Shown: positions 13,495 through 15,590 of the stretch, piece by piece | How positions within the stretch are numbered: position 1 is the stretch's first letter | Layout of the letters: each line of letters begins with the position of its first letter | NCBI GenBank assembly: GCA_964415365.1 | Contig: CAYPYW010000041.1 | Location: 1 to 15,590 of the forward strand | Reading direction: 5' to 3' | DNA from: Hydromicrobium sp964415365 | Lineage (GTDB): Bacteria > Actinomycetota > Humimicrobiia > Humimicrobiales > Humimicrobiaceae | DNA length: 15,590 nucleotides | Program-made: the position numbers and the translations under genes | Notes under the pieces: model-generated | The model's database searches: none | Told to the model about the DNA's origin: nothing | Seen by the model: the letters and a program-made list of their open reading frames with translations, nothing else

Positions 13495-13854
13495 ACAAAC
13501 AATTATAGTAAATGAGATGATGATTGATTATAGAAAAAAATATAATCGATAAAAAAAATTTTAAGAAGTTTTAAATTTTCAGAAGGGTAAAAAATCAATG
13601 AGTATCAATAAATATAGGTATAATATTAAATTATCTCAACTTCCGATAATATATATTATGTAAACTTTTATAACTTTGATAAAATTACTATCCTTCTTAC
13701 TATCTATCACCCCTATCACCTATTAAAGATCTTAAAGTAAAAGATAGTAATTTTTTTTATTCACCTGTTTCAAAAGCTAAAATTTTTACAGGAACCTTAG
13801 AAGAAGAGTTCGATAATATAAATCTGCTGTTATTTACTTATTAAGCTGGTTGGG
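13495..13854. other. Gene-poor stretch with one 21-codon ORF and a terminator
   Basis: No ordinary gene is visible. The only ORF with a plausible ribosome binding site is a 21-codon frame at 13598-13663 (MSINKYRYNIKLSQLPIIYI plus M), with AGAAGGG 10 nt upstream. A long-stem terminator occupies 13681-13758. Open frames between 13686 and 13842 have no start codon and switch frame, so they are at best decayed coding sequence. The unit from the promoter at 13466 to the terminator would give an RNA of about 260 nt. Confidence 0.4.
13681..13758 (+). terminator. Long-loop intrinsic terminator
   Basis: AAAATTACTATC (13681-13692) pairs perfectly over 12 bp with GATAGTAATTTT (13743-13754), and eight T run from 13751 to 13758. 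A second copy of TTACTATCT (13697-13705) can pair with the same arm over 9 bp, and AAGATCTT lies in the loop. It probably ends the transcript from the promoter at 13466. It might also slow the cysE-like transcript coming from the other side. Confidence 0.55.
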
Positions 13855-14412
13855 TTAGATTGACTTGATTATTTTTGCAGGGCTCCCTGCTGCGAGACAG
13901 TTCTCAGGAATAGAATCCAGCACTAAAGAGTGTGCACCAATAGTAGTATTGTTGCCAATTTTTACCGGACCCAATATTGTAACATTAGTATATAAAATTA
14001 CATTATCTCCAATTTCAGGATAACCCGGCTGACCATGATGAAAAATAGAATGTCCCAGACCACCTAAAGTAACATTGGAGAAAATGCTCACATTTTTGCC
14101 TATCTTTACTCCCCTACCAATGACCACTCCGGCGGAATGCCATATCCTACAACCAGAACCAATTTCGGAACCGGGATCTATTTCTGCTCCATTAAAGAAA
14201 AAATTTATCCGGCAGCAAATCTCAGCCAATAGTCTCAATTTTATTCTATAAAGTTTTCTATAAAACCTGTAAAAAATTAAAGCCTGAACCCCCGGTTTGA
14301 CAAGTATTATCCTGATAGCACCCCATACACTGGGTTTACCCTTAATTGTCCCATATCTGCTGAAGAGATGCTTTACATCACCCTTCAAATTACCATTGCT
14401 GTTGTCTCTCAT
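13855..14412 (-). CDS. CysE-like hexapeptide-repeat acyltransferase
   Basis: The 185-aa product has a short helical N-terminal part (about 1-70, including PGVQALIFYRFYRKLY) and a left-handed beta-helix of hexapeptide repeats (about 73-180). The recognisable segments IWHSAGVVIGRGVKIG, VSIFSNVTLGG, YPEIGDNV and AGSPAKI are those of serine O-acetyltransferases. It is shorter than the E. coli enzyme (273 aa). The FIDHGTGVVIGE block reads RIWHSAGVVIGR: the histidine is kept but the aspartate before it is tryptophan. The aspartate of D-I-H-P is glutamate (AEIDPG). Such short variants also acetylate sugars in polysaccharide clusters. No cysK is nearby, so the substrate is open. No strong ribosome binding site is seen. 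Confidence 0.8.
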   Translation of the reverse strand: MRDNSNGNLKGDVKHLFSRYGTIKGKPSVWGAIRIILVKPGVQALIFYRFYRKLYRIKLRLLAEICCRINFFFNGAEIDPGSEIGSGCRIWHSAGVVIGRGVKIGKNVSIFSNVTLGGLGHSIFHHGQPGYPEIGDNVILYTNVTILGPVKIGNNTTIGAHSLVLDSIPENCLAAGSPAKIIKSI

Positions 14413-14450
14413 TTTGTGATAGGAAATATATTGCCCGATAATATTAATGA

Positions 14451-14479
14451 TTATTATAATAACTAATGATTGTGAACAA
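14451..14479 (-). promoter_or_regulatory. Weak promoter candidate for the CysE-like gene
   Basis: On the minus strand, TTGTTC (14479-14474) and TAATAA (14456-14451) are 17 nt apart, about 39 nt before the ATG. The AT-rich context makes this tentative. Confidence 0.3.
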
Positions 14480-14503
14480 AATAATTATAACTAAAAAAAG
14501 AAC

Positions 14504-14896
14504 TTATCTATTTAAATATTTAAATAATAGGCTGTTGTAATCTTTTTTATAGAATAATTTTATATTTATATCCGGATATAGCTCTTTTAGTTTTTTTATC
14601 TTATGATTTTTCTTTGTAACTAATTTCTGGTTAAGGGTTGTGAGCTCTATATATAAATCCAGATCTGGTAGATAAAAATCCGGCGTAAAACTAGCCCCAG
14701 GATTACCTTTTTTGTCGAACTTTAATATAAAAGTTTTGGGTTCATATTCCCATTTTACTCTATAAAAATTTAATATCTTGGAAAACTCTTTTTCACTATT
14801 ATGTGCAAATTTTATATTTTCGCCATTTTTAAGCTTACCATCAGGTCTATTGTTCTTGTTTAAGTTCTCTCTTATTTCTAATAAATTTTTTCTCAT
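14504..14896 (-). CDS. Small PD-(D/E)XK-nuclease-like protein, hypothetical
   Basis: The 130-aa protein shows the core pattern of a restriction-endonuclease-like fold. There is an early acidic helix (NSEKEFSKIL, E35/E37), then FTPDFYLPDLDLYIELTT, with D73 and E84 in the PD...E-x-x positions, then a lysine-rich helix and YPDINIKLFYKKDY. The usual E-x-K lysine is replaced by threonine (E84-L-T86), so catalysis is uncertain and a lysine would have to come from elsewhere (for example K91 or K95). It lies 38 nt downstream of the FtsR-like regulator gene and is probably in the same operon. GGAGGA at 14911-14916 sits 14 nt before the ATG, a long spacing, but an upstream in-frame stop excludes a nearer earlier start. 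Function unknown. Confidence 0.65.
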   Translation of the reverse strand: MRKNLLEIRENLNKNNRPDGKLKNGENIKFAHNSEKEFSKILNFYRVKWEYEPKTFILKFDKKGNPGASFTPDFYLPDLDLYIELTTLNQKLVTKKNHKIKKLKELYPDINIKLFYKKDYNSLLFKYLNR

Positions 14897-14934
14897 ATAG
14901 TTTTACAATATCCTCCAATTTTATCATTTATTTA

Positions 14935-15432
14935 CTACAACTCGTTTAATATTATTCCTGATTCCATCTCCTCTTTTTTATTATTTTTTATTAAATACTT
15001 TTCTATATCTCCGTTAAGATCCGAATATACCTTACCCAGAGCAATTCCAAAAACACCCTGGCCACTTTTTAATGTATCTATTATCGCCTTATCGGAATCG
15101 CAAGCATAAACAGTATTCCCGTCAGATATCAATGTTAACTTTAGAAGCCCGTCACCACTGCTATTTTTGTCGTCTTCATATTCATCCAGATATCTTTTTG
15201 TTTTTCTTAGTTTCTGCAGGCTTATGCCAGCTTCCATCAATTTTTTTATAACTTTCAATTTCATTAAATCACTGAAACTATACATTCTTCTGCTTCCGTA
15301 ACCCCCTGCCCTATTTACAGAAGGTTTTATGAAATTAGTTCTATCATAATAATCAAGCTGTTTGTATGTAATCCCGATTATCTTACATGCCTCTACAGAG
15401 TTATAAATTTTTTTTATAACGGTATTTTCCAT
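14935..15432 (-). CDS. MerR-family regulator, FtsR/Rv1828-like
   Basis: The 165-aa protein has an N-terminal MerR winged helix-turn-helix. It contains ACKIIGITYKQLDYYDRTNF (15-34), SRRMYSFSDLMKLKVIKKLM (47-66) and AGISLQKLRKTKRYL. The C-terminal domain (TLISDGNTVYACDS, LKSGQGVFGIALGKVYSDL) matches the pattern of actinobacterial FtsR and Rv1828, which lack the metal-binding cysteines of classical MerR proteins and regulate division-related genes. The match is from memory of the family pattern, not a search. Its promoter carries the TTGACT-N17-TAAAAT skeleton next to the right terminal repeat. Two overlapping palindromes cover the -10 region, so negative autoregulation is likely. The gene and the nuclease-like gene downstream form a two-gene unit. 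Confidence 0.85.
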   Translation of the reverse strand: MENTVIKKIYNSVEACKIIGITYKQLDYYDRTNFIKPSVNRAGGYGSRRMYSFSDLMKLKVIKKLMEAGISLQKLRKTKRYLDEYEDDKNSSGDGLLKLTLISDGNTVYACDSDKAIIDTLKSGQGVFGIALGKVYSDLNGDIEKYLIKNNKKEEMESGIILNEL

Positions 15433-15474
15433 TACAGAAATTTCTATCTCATCTATTTACCTTGTTATAATTTT

Positions 15475-15506
15475 AATTACATTATTGTAATTACATCAAT
15501 GTAATT
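15475..15506. promoter_or_regulatory. Tandem palindromic operator upstream of the MerR-like gene
   Basis: AATTACA-TTAT-TGTAATT (15475-15492) and AATTACAT-CA-ATGTAATT (15489-15506) are two 18-bp inverted repeats sharing four bases, with centres 14 bp apart. The second touches the -10 hexamer at 15504-15509 and both cover the start region. This position fits repression, probably autoregulation by the MerR-like protein. Confidence 0.6.
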
Positions 15507-15532
15507 TTAAAATTTAAATTTATTAAAGTCAA
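15504..15532 (-). promoter_or_regulatory. Promoter of the MerR-like gene
   Basis: Read on the minus strand, TTGACT (15532-15527) and TAAAAT (15509-15504) are 17 nt apart, about 72 nt before the ATG. The hexamers and spacing are identical to those at 59-87, and the -35 lies just inside the terminal repeat. Confidence 0.6.
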
Positions 15533-15535
15533 TAG

Positions 15536-15590
15536 AACGAATTGCTTTATTTAAAATCTATATGAAACGGTATCGTTGCTTCATATAAAA
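15536..15590. repeat. Right copy of 55-bp terminal inverted repeat
   Basis: This is the exact reverse complement of 1-55. Moving inward, the similarity breaks at two positions and resumes through the TTGACTT of the MerR-like promoter, so the biological repeat may be about 65 bp and reach into the promoter. Confidence 0.9.

Noticed and set aside
13686..13842. Coding sequence in the stretch before the CysE-like gene
   Set aside because: The open frames have no start, change frame and overlap the terminator hairpin; evidence is too weak for a gene call.
1..15590. The whole window as a transposon bounded by its terminal inverted repeats
   Set aside because: The interior is conserved housekeeping genes in a typical order and there is no transposase or integrase; repeats bounding an assembly piece explain the ends better.

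Overview
This AT-rich bacterial window holds a mostly housekeeping gene block followed by a gene-poor accessory stretch. I infer a low-GC anaerobic or fermentative lineage related to Actinobacteria. Two observations support that. First, the order miaB-miaA-dapF-hflX-lexA-(SOS LysM gene) matches the mycobacterial neighbourhood, where miaB, miaA, dapF, hflX, lexA and the LysM gene Rv2719c cluster. Second, the MerR regulator near the right end reads as an FtsR/Rv1828-type protein, a family known from Actinobacteria. SpoVS, RNase Y and LL-DAP aminotransferase (DapL) are also found in Firmicutes and related anaerobes, so the placement stays an inference.

Layout. Bases 1-55 and 15536-15590 are a perfect inverted repeat, and each copy is followed inward by the same promoter skeleton (TTGACT-N17-TAAAAT). 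From 59 to 461 there is a promoter, a non-coding stretch and an intrinsic terminator: a possible small RNA or attenuated leader. From 484 to 9287 eight genes run on the + strand with small gaps or overlaps: rny (RNase Y), a MutL-like GHKL ATPase, spoVS, miaB, miaA, dapF, dapL and hflX. The convergent lexA (minus) overlaps the end of hflX by 4 nt. ilvC (minus) sits upstream of lexA, and then come an SOS-controlled YneA-like LysM membrane protein and dut on the + strand.

From 12110 to 13854 lies a degraded accessory stretch: a frameshifted remnant ORF, two small membrane proteins, a frameshifted XRE-type regulator with a divergent promoter, and a promoter-to-terminator unit of about 260 nt. The right end (minus strand) carries a CysE-like hexapeptide acyltransferase and a two-gene unit of the FtsR-like regulator plus a small PD-(D/E)XK-nuclease-like protein. 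Tandem palindromes overlap the promoter of that unit.

How the genes work together. miaA and miaB act in series on the tRNA A37 modification (i6A, then ms2i6A). dapL and dapF act in series (LL-DAP, then meso-DAP) for lysine and peptidoglycan. lexA and the YneA-like gene form an SOS checkpoint module, and LexA boxes of the CGAACATATGTTTG type are visible at both genes. ilvC has been placed between these two SOS genes. RNase Y, the GHKL ATPase and SpoVS look like one transcriptional unit whose joint role is unknown. No tRNA, rRNA, CRISPR array, transposase or integrase was seen.
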